Position numbers and translations under genes: made by a program. A stretch of DNA of 64,000 nucleotides from Terriglobia bacterium (lineage in GTDB: Bacteria > Acidobacteriota > Terriglobia > Terriglobales > Acidobacteriaceae), in NCBI GenBank assembly GCA_020073395.1, contig JAIQFF010000001.1, forward strand, positions 51,270 through 115,269. The letters are read 5' to 3'. How positions within the stretch are numbered: position 1 is the stretch's first letter; the number at the start of each line of letters is the position of its first letter. Positions 26,831 through 35,760 of this stretch are shown here, piece by piece. The notes beneath the pieces are model-generated. The model was not told where the DNA came from. It ran no database searches and worked only from the letters and a program-made list of their open reading frames with translations.

Positions 26831-28684
26831 TCAGTGAGCAGCAGGATGCGCAGCGGATGAGGGCATCGAACTTTCCGCCGTTGCCTCAAAAACGATCGGC
26901 CGGGCCGAGACGATCCCCATTCCCTCTTGCACCGTGATGAACTGGTTGGGCTCGACTTTAGCCACGAAATCCTTCTGGCCGCTGGGCCACACGATAGTCA
27001 GGCTCACCGTCTTGCCCTCCTCCGGTTTGCCCAATCCGAAAGTGAGCGGCAGCTCGCTTTGGGACAAGTAGCTCGAACCAGTCTTCACCATGCCAAAAAG
27101 GCGCGTGCCTTTGCTGGTTTTCACCGTTACCTTCGCGCCGATGCCGTCACGATTGGAGCGCGTGCCCACAGTTTTCACTCGCAACATATCGTTCTGGTTA
27201 GCATTGTCGTTGCGCAGCAATCGAGCCGAACCACCGTTGGCGGTAATCAGGAGATCGAGGTCACCGTCATTGTCGAAATCGCCGTTCGCTGCGCCGCGGC
27301 CTACGATGGCACGTTGCAATGCCGATCCGACCTTGGCGGTAACTTCATCGAACTTCTTTTTGCTCAGGTTGCGGAACAGATGCGGGGGCTGGGCATATCT
27401 GACATTGGGCTGCACCACGCTGACATCGTCGGAGACGTGACCGTTGATCGCGAGCAGATCGGGCAAGCCGTCCAGGTCGTAGTCAAAGAAGAATGTGCCG
27501 AAGGTGAGTGACTTGGTGGAGATGCGGGCAATGCCGGTCGCGGGGGCTTCGTCAGTGAACAGGCCTGATCCATCGTTGTGGTAAAGTGCCATGCCCTCAT
27601 TGGTGAAATTGCCGATGACCAGGCTCTGCCAGCCGGAATTGTCGTAGTCCGAGGCGTCTGTGCCCATGCCTGCGCGTACCGTGCCCGAATCGCCGTAGGC
27701 GATGCCGGCGGCGACGGCTACGTCGGTGAAAGTTCCGTTGTGGTTGTTGTGGTAAAGCTTGTTGGGCTCGGTGTCATTCGAGACGACGAGATCCATCCAG
27801 CCGTCGTTGTCGTAGTCCAACATCGCGACCCCGAGCGATTTGCTGGTGGGATCGTAGAGCCCGGCGCGCCGGGTTACGTTCTCAAAAGTCCCGTTGCCCT
27901 TGTTGTGAAACAGGGTTGCGCTCTGTCCTTTGTATCGTTGCGGCGTGCAGTACGACTTGTTCTTGCTGTCGAGCGAACAGTATTGGTCGGTGTCAATCGA
28001 CCATTCGATGTAGTGGGCGACGAACAAGTCGAGCTTGCCGTCGTTGTCATAATCGAACCACAAGGCGCTGCTGGAGAATCCCGGGTCGGCCACGCCTGCT
28101 TTCGCGCTTACGTCGGCAAACTTGCCGTGGCCCAGGTTGCGGAAGAGATGGTTCGATCCGACCGCGGTGATGTAAATGTCCACCTTGCCGTCGTTGTCAT
28201 AGTCGCCCACGGTGCAGCCCTGTCCGTAGATCTCCAGCGCGAGGCCCGCCTGTCGGGTGACGTCCGTGAACGTTCCATTCTGATTGTTGTGATAGAGCGC
28301 GGGATAGGATTTTCCCGTTTGATGACCCGGCCAGTCCATGGAGTTGACCAGCAGGATGTCTTGCCAACCGTCATTATCGTAGTCGAGAAAGCAGGCCCCG
28401 CTGCCCATGGTTTCCGGCAGGTACTTCTTTCCGAACCCGCCAGTGTTGTGCTTGAAATGGATGCCGGCCGGGGCGGTGACATCGGTGAACTCGATCGGTC
28501 CCGAAGGCCGCGCGGCAGCCGGCGCGGGCGTTGGTACCGGAACCGAAGCTGGCTCCACTGCAGGTGAACTGGAAGCCGGTTTGGGTGCAGGAGTTTCCTG
28601 CGGGCTTGAGGCTTGTTGTTTGCACCCAGCCAATGCCAGAAGAGCGAGGAGAGCTACACAACAGGTGACCCGGATTCTCGGCAT
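26831..28684 (-). CDS. CRTAC1-like FG-GAP/VCBS repeat lipoprotein with ASPIC/UnbV C-terminus
   Basis: Lipobox LALAGC; repeated DYDNDGWxDLLLVN units; C-terminal ASPIC-type GLGKPEEGKTVSLTIVWPSGQK. Confidence 0.9.
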   Translation of the reverse strand: MPRIRVTCCVALLALLALAGCKQQASSPQETPAPKPASSSPAVEPASVPVPTPAPAAARPSGPIEFTDVTAPAGIHFKHNTGGFGKKYLPETMGSGACFLDYDNDGWQDILLVNSMDWPGHQTGKSYPALYHNNQNGTFTDVTRQAGLALEIYGQGCTVGDYDNDGKVDIYITAVGSNHLFRNLGHGKFADVSAKAGVADPGFSSSALWFDYDNDGKLDLFVAHYIEWSIDTDQYCSLDSKNKSYCTPQRYKGQSATLFHNKGNGTFENVTRRAGLYDPTSKSLGVAMLDYDNDGWMDLVVSNDTEPNKLYHNNHNGTFTDVAVAAGIAYGDSGTVRAGMGTDASDYDNSGWQSLVIGNFTNEGMALYHNDGSGLFTDEAPATGIARISTKSLTFGTFFFDYDLDGLPDLLAINGHVSDDVSVVQPNVRYAQPPHLFRNLSKKKFDEVTAKVGSALQRAIVGRGAANGDFDNDGDLDLLITANGGSARLLRNDNANQNDMLRVKTVGTRSNRDGIGAKVTVKTSKGTRLFGMVKTGSSYLSQSELPLTFGLGKPEEGKTVSLTIVWPSGQKDFVAKVEPNQFITVQEGMGIVSARPIVFEATAESSMPSSAAHPAAH

Positions 28685-28722
28685 CAGAAGTTCAGTTTCC
28701 CTTTCGCTGTTCTCGGCAAAGA

Positions 28723-29577
28723 CTAGTGCGCTACCGCCAGCTTCTCGGAACTCGCGCGGCGCGAATCCAGCCAGATCTCGATCAGCATGGCGGTCGGTCC
28801 CACGATGAAAAGCGCATAGAAAGGCGCATAGACGATCTGGTACATGCGCATGATCATTTCAGCCAGCGCAACCAGGAATACCACCACGCACTGTCCCGTC
28901 TTTGATCGCACCGTGGTTTTCGGATCGGTAATCATGAAGAAAATGAAAAGCTGGTACATCGGTCCGGTGATCGGCGCAATCTCGGACTGCCACGGGCTTC
29001 CCGTGATCAAGCTTCGCAGAAAGGCGAAAGCGATGAAAGAGACGACATAGGTGAAGGTGATGTGAAAACGCCGCAGGCGCCAGATGATGACCGAGCCCAA
29101 CACCCAGATGACCAACATGGGCAAAAGATAGTTGCCCCACTGAATGCTCAGAGTGGCCACGGTTTCAGGGGCCAGGAAGAGCATCGCCGAGATGCCGAAG
29201 TTGGACGGGTTCCAGATGTGCCGCCCTTTGATGCGCAGCACGTACTTGGACATGATGGAGATGGCGGCGCACAGAGCGTAGGGCCAGAAGGCAGGTGAGC
29301 GCAGCAGAATTCCCACGCTGATTCCGCTGATGTATGCGCTCGCCGGGTGCACCCACTTGTGAAAGAAAATACGGCCCAGGGCCAACTCAGTCGCGATGCT
29401 TACCACGATCGCCAGCAGTGTCCTCTGGTAGCTTTCAAGAATGCCAAACGACAAGTGACCCATGAGCAGGATGCAGGTAATGAAAATCGGGGCAACGTAA
29501 CGGTTGTCGAGACTAATAAAGTGCTTCCAACCAGCAGGCGCGGCCGGTGGCGGTGTCAGGTGCGCGGTCTGGCTCAT
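28723..29577 (-). CDS. RnfD/NqrB-like membrane protein
   Basis: Polytopic; KGRHIWNPSNFGISAMLFL and FFMITDPKTTVRSKTGQ resemble RnfD/NqrB family motifs. Start chosen at MSQTAHL (29577), giving ATGA overlap. Confidence 0.78.
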   Translation of the reverse strand: MSQTAHLTPPPAAPAGWKHFISLDNRYVAPIFITCILLMGHLSFGILESYQRTLLAIVVSIATELALGRIFFHKWVHPASAYISGISVGILLRSPAFWPYALCAAISIMSKYVLRIKGRHIWNPSNFGISAMLFLAPETVATLSIQWGNYLLPMLVIWVLGSVIIWRLRRFHITFTYVVSFIAFAFLRSLITGSPWQSEIAPITGPMYQLFIFFMITDPKTTVRSKTGQCVVVFLVALAEMIMRMYQIVYAPFYALFIVGPTAMLIEIWLDSRRASSEKLAVAH

Positions 29578-31382
29578 GCAGGCTCCTTGATCTTGTGCAG
29601 TTGGCCGGCGGCAGGCTTGTCGATGGTTTGAAGTTTGCCGGAGGGCCAGCGGATTATTGCTCTTTCCATTTGCGGGTATTTTCCCAGGCCAAAATGCAGG
29701 CGGCGCTGGTTCTGCGAGGCGAAACCACTGCCTCCTGAAACTTCCTGCACTTGCTGCTGGCCGTTCCAATACATCGTGACCTGGGCCCCAATCGCGCTGC
29801 GGTTGGTGGCGGTTCCTTCCAGCTCAAATTCGATCCACTCATTTTCCGGCGTCACTGTGTTCTTGTAAACCAGCAACGGGCCCTTCTGGTTGGCGACGAC
29901 GACATCGAGCACGCCGCGATTCCACAAGTCGGCAAGCGCGACCGCGCGACCGTCATAAGTGTCGTTGACCCCGACCGCCTGGGCCACATCGACAAATTTG
30001 CCGGCGCCATCATTCAACCACAGCCGCTTGGATTGATACCCCGACAAACTGCGGCCTTCGAACGCCGGCCAGTTCCTGGCGTCGCCAATGATGGTGCTGT
30101 TGCCGCCGGCCACCTTGGAAAAGTCATACCAGTAGCTTCGGTTGCGGTCGAGCGAGATATAGCCATTGGTCAGGTACAGGTCGAGTGTTCCGTCGTTATT
30201 CAGGTCGCCAAACTGCGCGCCAAAACTCCAGCCGCCAAGCTCGACGCCGAAATCCCGCGCCAGGTTCTCGTACTTGATGGCGTCGCCTGAAGTCCCTTGC
30301 TTGGGCACCCACAGATTGTTTCCCTGGATCAGAATGCCGTCTTCTGAAATATTCGAAACATACACGGCGTACCTGCCCTGGTTCAGGATATCGCCAAAGG
30401 CGGCATTCATCCCGCTCTTGGGTGCAAAGCCCACGCCGGTCTGCTCACCCACTTCATGGAAGCGTTTTCCGTCATTGAAATAGAGCTCGGAAACGCCGTA
30501 GTCGTTGGCAATAAACAAATCCGGATGCCCGCTGCCCCGCAAGTCTGCCGCCGCCGCGGCCAGCGCCCAGCGATGGCTGTTGATACCAACTCTCTCGCTG
30601 ACCTCTTCAAACTTTCCATGGCCAAGATTGTGGAACAGATATTTTCGTCCGCCATTCTTGGCATACTCAAAGCTGTCGGGCATGATCCGGGTGGTGGTGA
30701 GATGCCAGAGGTCGATGCCCTCGGCATAGTAACCGCCGACAAACAAGTCCAGCAGCCCATCGCCATCGTAATCAAACCAGATGGCGGTGTTGGCGTTGAT
30801 CCAGGATGGCAGCCCGGCTTGCTCGCTCACTCGGGTGAAGCCGTGCCCCTGGTCGTTGTGGTAGAGCTCCGGACGTCCCCACTTGATCAGGAACAGGTCA
30901 TCGTATCCGTCATTGTCGTAGTCGCCCCAAACTGCGCCGGTGGAGACTCCTGTGCCCGGCTGATTGACATCCGCAATGCCGAGTTCGCCGGCCACATCTT
31001 TGAAAGTGCCGTCCCCCAGGTTGCGGTACAGACAATTCCTGGTGCCGATGGCGCTGTTGACCACGTAAATGTCCGACCAGCCGTCGCGGTCGAAATCGAC
31101 AATGGATACCGACGCGCCCATCGACGCGACTTCCGGCATGATGGATTCCAGCTTGGGATCGAGCGCCGGGGCTTCATGGACAAACCGGATGCCCGCAGCC
31201 TGAGAAACTTCCTGCAGATAGAAGCCGTGCCGCGCCATCGTCGTCTTTACATCAGCGCTTGATCTATCCGCCGCGCGCCGTGCCGACAGCCGCTTGAGCA
31301 CAAGGGGTGTCACCAACAGTCCGACGAAAACGATACCGAGAGCGGCCCTGGCAATGCGGCTGCCTGTCGTCATCATTGTCAT
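29574..31382 (-). CDS. CRTAC1-like FG-GAP/VCBS repeat protein with ASPIC/UnbV C-terminus
   Basis: N-terminal TM/signal; DFDRDGWSDIYVVNS, DYDNDGYDDLFLIKW repeats; C-terminal RRLHFGLGKYPQMERAIIRWPSGKLQTID. Confidence 0.9.
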   Translation of the reverse strand: MTMMTTGSRIARAALGIVFVGLLVTPLVLKRLSARRAADRSSADVKTTMARHGFYLQEVSQAAGIRFVHEAPALDPKLESIMPEVASMGASVSIVDFDRDGWSDIYVVNSAIGTRNCLYRNLGDGTFKDVAGELGIADVNQPGTGVSTGAVWGDYDNDGYDDLFLIKWGRPELYHNDQGHGFTRVSEQAGLPSWINANTAIWFDYDGDGLLDLFVGGYYAEGIDLWHLTTTRIMPDSFEYAKNGGRKYLFHNLGHGKFEEVSERVGINSHRWALAAAAADLRGSGHPDLFIANDYGVSELYFNDGKRFHEVGEQTGVGFAPKSGMNAAFGDILNQGRYAVYVSNISEDGILIQGNNLWVPKQGTSGDAIKYENLARDFGVELGGWSFGAQFGDLNNDGTLDLYLTNGYISLDRNRSYWYDFSKVAGGNSTIIGDARNWPAFEGRSLSGYQSKRLWLNDGAGKFVDVAQAVGVNDTYDGRAVALADLWNRGVLDVVVANQKGPLLVYKNTVTPENEWIEFELEGTATNRSAIGAQVTMYWNGQQQVQEVSGGSGFASQNQRRLHFGLGKYPQMERAIIRWPSGKLQTIDKPAAGQLHKIKEPA

Positions 31383-34300
31383 TGGTTGAGCCCGCTGCGC
31401 AACGCATTCTTGAAAACTTGAGGAGTGACGTAACGGGTGTGATAGTTCTGCCAGTCTTCAGGATGCTGGCGGTACACCCATTCATCCTCGAGCGCACCCG
31501 GCCGCGTCGTGTACTCGTTCTTGGCGTGATACGGCAAAGGCAGCACAGTTTTGGAGAAAGTCGAATTGTAGTCTCCGTCCTTGATCCAGCCATCGCCCTT
31601 GATGACGAAGTCCCGCACCCAGCCTGCGGGCGGGGGTGGCTGCTGGGGAAAGTGCAGCGCCATCTCATCCCCCGAGTTCACGATGACATAGCGGTCGTCA
31701 ATCTTGTCTATAAGCTCGCGGATGTCTCCGTATCGCGTGTAGTAACCGATCAGGTCGCGCCAGTGCTGTTTGGTGCCTTCAATCTGGTTGTAGTCCGGGA
31801 CTTCCGGCGCTCCCGCGCCCACCGGCATCTGCATCACCGAATAGCCGCGATAGTGCAGGTCGGCGAGCGATGGATCCAAAGTCGTTTCTTTCAGCGGTGC
31901 GTCCGGCGCGCCCTCCGCCCAGTGGATGGCGTCCCAGTAAATTTCCAGATTCGTCCGCAGTCGTACTTTTCGTGGCGTGCCGGAGCGGAAGACGTTCGTC
32001 AGATTGAACAGGATTGTTTTCTTGCGCCCTGCCGGAAAGCCGAGGGTGTTTTGCGCCGTGATCCAGCCGCCGCGGCCGTCAGGTACCTGGACACTCAAGC
32101 CATGGGCGCGCCAGTGGCTGCCCTGCGTGATGGCGACATTCACCGACGACTCGGTATCGTGGATCGAACCCTGAGCGACCAGGTAAAGTGGGCCGTTTTT
32201 GGGCGCGTCATCGCCGAGGTCAACCTCGAGGTAATGATCACGCGTCACGCCCTGGAATTGGCCGCGCCCGAAGTTGTTTACGGCTCTTCCGTCGAGCGTG
32301 CTGACCAACTCGGTGACATCCTGGCCATCGTCGTCGATCGCGCGCGCGATCTGGTGCGGCGTCTTTACCGTGGTGATCCCCAGTTTCGCCGGCGGAATCA
32401 CGAAGCGTTCATCCACAAAGATCTCCGTTCCGGCGGGATGGTCAACCGTCATGAGCGCCAGATAGTCGTAGTAGTAAACTTCCCACAATTCCGCGGTAAC
32501 GCGGATATCGTAGAAGCCATCGTGAGGTACGAGCTGATCGCGCCCGATTTTGTACCACTCTCCAGTGGCCGCGATTTGCGCCGAGCCCAGCGTGTTGATG
32601 CGCAAGCCGATGGCCGAGCCCCACGGAACCGCGTCCTTCACAAACTCCATCTCTTTTCCGTTGTAGGCAAATAGGAAGGGACAGGAGGCTTTCAGGCGCT
32701 GCTCGGTCACCACTTCCTGGTCAGCCTTCACCTCAAACTCGGCTCGCACCGTGCCATTAGGCCAGATGACCCGAACAACTTCAGCCTCGGTCTGCTTACC
32801 CAAACCGAAGTGAAGTTGCGGCCCGGTGATGGGCTGTTTTTGCACCAGCAGCCCGGAGCGGACTTCAATTTCGCCGCCCACGCCAAAGGGATTAATGCGC
32901 TGATCGCCAACCGCCTGGACCGCATGCGGTCGCACGACCTGCCAGTGATAATTCTGCGGGCTCTGATTGACTCCTTGCACCGGTTGTCCATCCGCGGACA
33001 GACCGAGAAGATCGAGATGGCCGTCATTGCCGGTGTCCGCAGCGTCGAACACCAGTGCTGGTCCGGCGGGATGAGTCAACAGCGTGAAGCTGCCCATAAC
33101 GTCGCCGAGCCAGATCATCGCGCCGGCGGTGTTGCCACCCGCAGTTGGCGTGGTGGGGGACAGTAACAGGTCGAGCGCTCCATTGTTATCCAGATCAGCC
33201 ACGTGCAGGCGTACTTCGCCGGCAAGATAGCTGGATGGGTTTGATACTCGGGCAATCTCGGCTGTCTCCCAGCTTTGTCCTTCGTCCTTGTCCGAAATCC
33301 GGAGGATGGCGCCGTCAGCTTGCACAGCCAGCAGATCGAGGGTCCCATCGTTGTTGGCGTCGGCCACGGCCACTGCTTTGACCGCTGTCAAACCCGGTGG
33401 CAACGGGCGCTCGTGGAATTGTCCCTGCCGCAAATTCATGAACACGTGAAGCCGTCCCGCCCCATCGACGATCGCGGCATCGGGATTGCCATCGCCGTCC
33501 AGATCAGCCCAGGCAAAGCCGATCACGCCAGAAAGCCCGTCGAAGGGATGAATGGGGAGGAAGGTGCCGTCCCCATTATTTCTCAAGACGGTCGGAGTGC
33601 CGGTTTTTGCGCCCAGCACGATATCGAGATCGCCGTCGGCTTCAATGTCCACCGCCCAAGCCCCAGCGTATGGCGCATTGGCTACAGATTTGGGTAGGTT
33701 CGCTTGTGCGGTTACATCCGTGAAGGCGCTGGGGCTGTCCTGTCGCAGCAGTCGTACGCCGCCGGCACCGGCCAGCACCAGATCGGTCTTGAAGTCGTAG
33801 TTGAAATCAACTGGGACGATGCCCTCGGGCAGGGGCAACACGCTGGAAGTTCCGCCGGGGAAGGGAATGGTTGCCCCAGTGGACAAATGCACCGTGCGGC
33901 CATTGGCCTCCGCGATCGCAGGCGCGCCCGCACTGCCTAGCGGAATGGCTCCAATCCAATTCCAGCGGGCACTGCCCGTATTGACGAGCGGTTGGAGATT
34001 GAAGTTGAGTGCCGTGTCTGCCGGCGCCGGGCGGAAGACGGGCGACTCGAGTTTCAGGAAATGGGTGAAGGGCTCAGCTTCATCTCCGGGAGGCGCCTTG
34101 ATCGCGGTGAGACTCTGGCGATACTCGGGCACCCGCATCATCACGTTGCGCAGAAACGTTGTCTGGGTCGCGGCGGGACGCAGGTCCGCGCTGGCTGTGG
34201 CAGTCTGCGCAGCTGCCAGCTGATGCTGTACCTCTGCCGGCCACGCTGACGAGCGCGCGCTGATTTGGGCGACGGCCGACTTGAGGGTCGCAGCGTCTCC

Positions 34301-34939
34301 GCGTTTCGCCGCAATCCGGCTCAGTTCCAGCAGGGCGGCCAGGTTGTCCGGTTGCGCGGCCAGAATCTTTTGCAGCAACTGCTGCACTTCGGCCGCGCCG
34401 CTTTCATCGCCTTGCCGTTCCGTTTCTTCTGCTAAGCGGTAGATCGCCCGCAAGTTTTTCGGATTCAGCTCGACCGCTTTGCGCAAGTCGGCAATGGCTT
34501 GCGCGGAATGGCCGCGCTGGCTTTCCAGAATCCCCAGCAGATCGTAGATGCGATCATTCTGCGGGGCCAGATCACGCGCCCGTTCGAGCCGCAGCGCCGC
34601 GGTGTCGTAATTTCTTTGGCGCAGGGCGAGGATTCCCCAGTTGGCCCACCCGGCGGGCTCAACGGGAACAAGCCGTGTCACCTCTGAGAGCCTGCTGTCC
34701 GCGTGCACGTCGTCGCCCACCTGCAGCGCCGCCAGGCCGACATAGAACGCGGAAACCACAGTGCCATATTCCTTGGAGGACGGATCGGGAAGCTTGCCGG
34801 CGGAATGACATCCCGGAGAAGTTGTGATTACGGCAGTCAACAGAAAGAGCACAACCAGATGCTGGAATATCAAACGCCCTCGCTCAGGGATGGTGGACCC
34901 CGAGCGCCCGTCGAGGAAGGATTGGTGATCTTTGGTCAT
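31379..34939 (-). CDS. Large TPR + VCBS/FG-GAP + ASPIC lipoprotein with ~500-aa C-terminal region of unknown function
   Basis: Lipobox-like SPGC, TPR block, VCBS units (DIEADGDLDIVLG, DLDGDGNPDAAIV), ASPIC (LHFGLGKQTEAEVVRVIWPNGT), then CPFLFAYNGKEMEFVKDAVPWGSAIGLRIN onwards. Confidence 0.87.
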   Translation of the reverse strand: MTKDHQSFLDGRSGSTIPERGRLIFQHLVVLFLLTAVITTSPGCHSAGKLPDPSSKEYGTVVSAFYVGLAALQVGDDVHADSRLSEVTRLVPVEPAGWANWGILALRQRNYDTAALRLERARDLAPQNDRIYDLLGILESQRGHSAQAIADLRKAVELNPKNLRAIYRLAEETERQGDESGAAEVQQLLQKILAAQPDNLAALLELSRIAAKRGDAATLKSAVAQISARSSAWPAEVQHQLAAAQTATASADLRPAATQTTFLRNVMMRVPEYRQSLTAIKAPPGDEAEPFTHFLKLESPVFRPAPADTALNFNLQPLVNTGSARWNWIGAIPLGSAGAPAIAEANGRTVHLSTGATIPFPGGTSSVLPLPEGIVPVDFNYDFKTDLVLAGAGGVRLLRQDSPSAFTDVTAQANLPKSVANAPYAGAWAVDIEADGDLDIVLGAKTGTPTVLRNNGDGTFLPIHPFDGLSGVIGFAWADLDGDGNPDAAIVDGAGRLHVFMNLRQGQFHERPLPPGLTAVKAVAVADANNDGTLDLLAVQADGAILRISDKDEGQSWETAEIARVSNPSSYLAGEVRLHVADLDNNGALDLLLSPTTPTAGGNTAGAMIWLGDVMGSFTLLTHPAGPALVFDAADTGNDGHLDLLGLSADGQPVQGVNQSPQNYHWQVVRPHAVQAVGDQRINPFGVGGEIEVRSGLLVQKQPITGPQLHFGLGKQTEAEVVRVIWPNGTVRAEFEVKADQEVVTEQRLKASCPFLFAYNGKEMEFVKDAVPWGSAIGLRINTLGSAQIAATGEWYKIGRDQLVPHDGFYDIRVTAELWEVYYYDYLALMTVDHPAGTEIFVDERFVIPPAKLGITTVKTPHQIARAIDDDGQDVTELVSTLDGRAVNNFGRGQFQGVTRDHYLEVDLGDDAPKNGPLYLVAQGSIHDTESSVNVAITQGSHWRAHGLSVQVPDGRGGWITAQNTLGFPAGRKKTILFNLTNVFRSGTPRKVRLRTNLEIYWDAIHWAEGAPDAPLKETTLDPSLADLHYRGYSVMQMPVGAGAPEVPDYNQIEGTKQHWRDLIGYYTRYGDIRELIDKIDDRYVIVNSGDEMALHFPQQPPPPAGWVRDFVIKGDGWIKDGDYNSTFSKTVLPLPYHAKNEYTTRPGALEDEWVYRQHPEDWQNYHTRYVTPQVFKNALRSGLNQ

Positions 34940-35123
34940 TGAGTTTTCTCGCTGCAAGCCTCAGCGGCTGAAGCCGCCATTCACATAGTGCTCATGATGC
35001 ACCGCCAAAGCGCTGCTCCACCCAAGCGCCGCTCCTCCCAAGACCTGCTCCACCTAAAACCTGCTTCCGACCCAAGCTGTTACCACCCAAGCTGCAACAA
35101 AAGAGGATTCCTCCGGCCAATAG

Positions 35124-35669
35124 CTATGCGGCCTGTAATCTTTTCATCCGGCTTCGCCGCCGTGAAATGCCCCGAAACCAGAGAAACCCCACCGCCAAGA
35201 AAGGTAACAGATAAAACAGAAGGTCCCATTTGCCAAAACCCACTGGAGTCGCTTCCACTCTCGAAAATTCTTCTCCGCGGCCCTGCGAGCTTTCGAGGAC
35301 CAGGCGGACCCGCCAAAACTCCTGCCGATCGAACTCGACGATGGCGTTGTATTGTTGCTGGCCGCCACTGTTGTCCTTAGTGGCCGTGTAAACTGCCTCG
35401 GGCAGGCGTCCGCTTTCCGGCTGAACGCCGATCTGCAACTTCAGATCCTTGGGGACGGTCCCCCCTGGAATCGGTTCTACAAAGACAAAAAAAGTGCCGG
35501 TGCCTACGTCGGGATGCGTCCACAGAGAAATGACGCAGGGGCCAACTTTGTGATTCTCAATGATGGGGAAGGGCGGGCCGTTGTGGGCCCGGGCTGGCGT
35601 GGGCAACATCAAAACGAGCAGGCCCGCAAGACCGAAATCAATTCCCCGCAGGATAGTGTGGTGGTTCAT
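35124..35669 (-). CDS. Hypothetical membrane-anchored protein of the redox cluster
   Basis: Signal/TM at N-terminus, C-terminal TM plus basic tail (FYLLPFLAVGFLWFRGISRRRSRMKRLQ). Start moved to MNHHTILRG because the longer N-terminus (MGRTLLSDTV) is translated from a palindromic repeat. Confidence 0.7.
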   Translation of the reverse strand: MNHHTILRGIDFGLAGLLVLMLPTPARAHNGPPFPIIENHKVGPCVISLWTHPDVGTGTFFVFVEPIPGGTVPKDLKLQIGVQPESGRLPEAVYTATKDNSGGQQQYNAIVEFDRQEFWRVRLVLESSQGRGEEFSRVEATPVGFGKWDLLFYLLPFLAVGFLWFRGISRRRSRMKRLQAA

Positions 35670-35724
35670 CCTCAGCTCGAGCATAGCAACGAAAAGAACA
35701 CCCACTCCAAGAGCGACTTCAACC

Positions 35725-35753
35725 GTGTCGGACAACAGTGTCCGACCCACACC
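35725..35753. repeat. Palindromic repeat, GTCGGACA family
   Basis: gtgtcggacaacagtgtccgacccacacc; reverse complement matches the 3125 copy. Confidence 0.85.
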
Positions 35754-35760
35754 ATCCCCC

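Noticed and set aside
27600-28500. Apparent tandem DNA repeats in the FG-GAP gene (possible CRISPR-like periodicity)
   Set aside because: The periodicity comes from DYDNDGxxD protein repeats; units are degenerate, with no spacer/repeat structure.
31307-32674. 455-aa + strand ORF
   Set aside because: Antisense to the ASPIC/VCBS genes.
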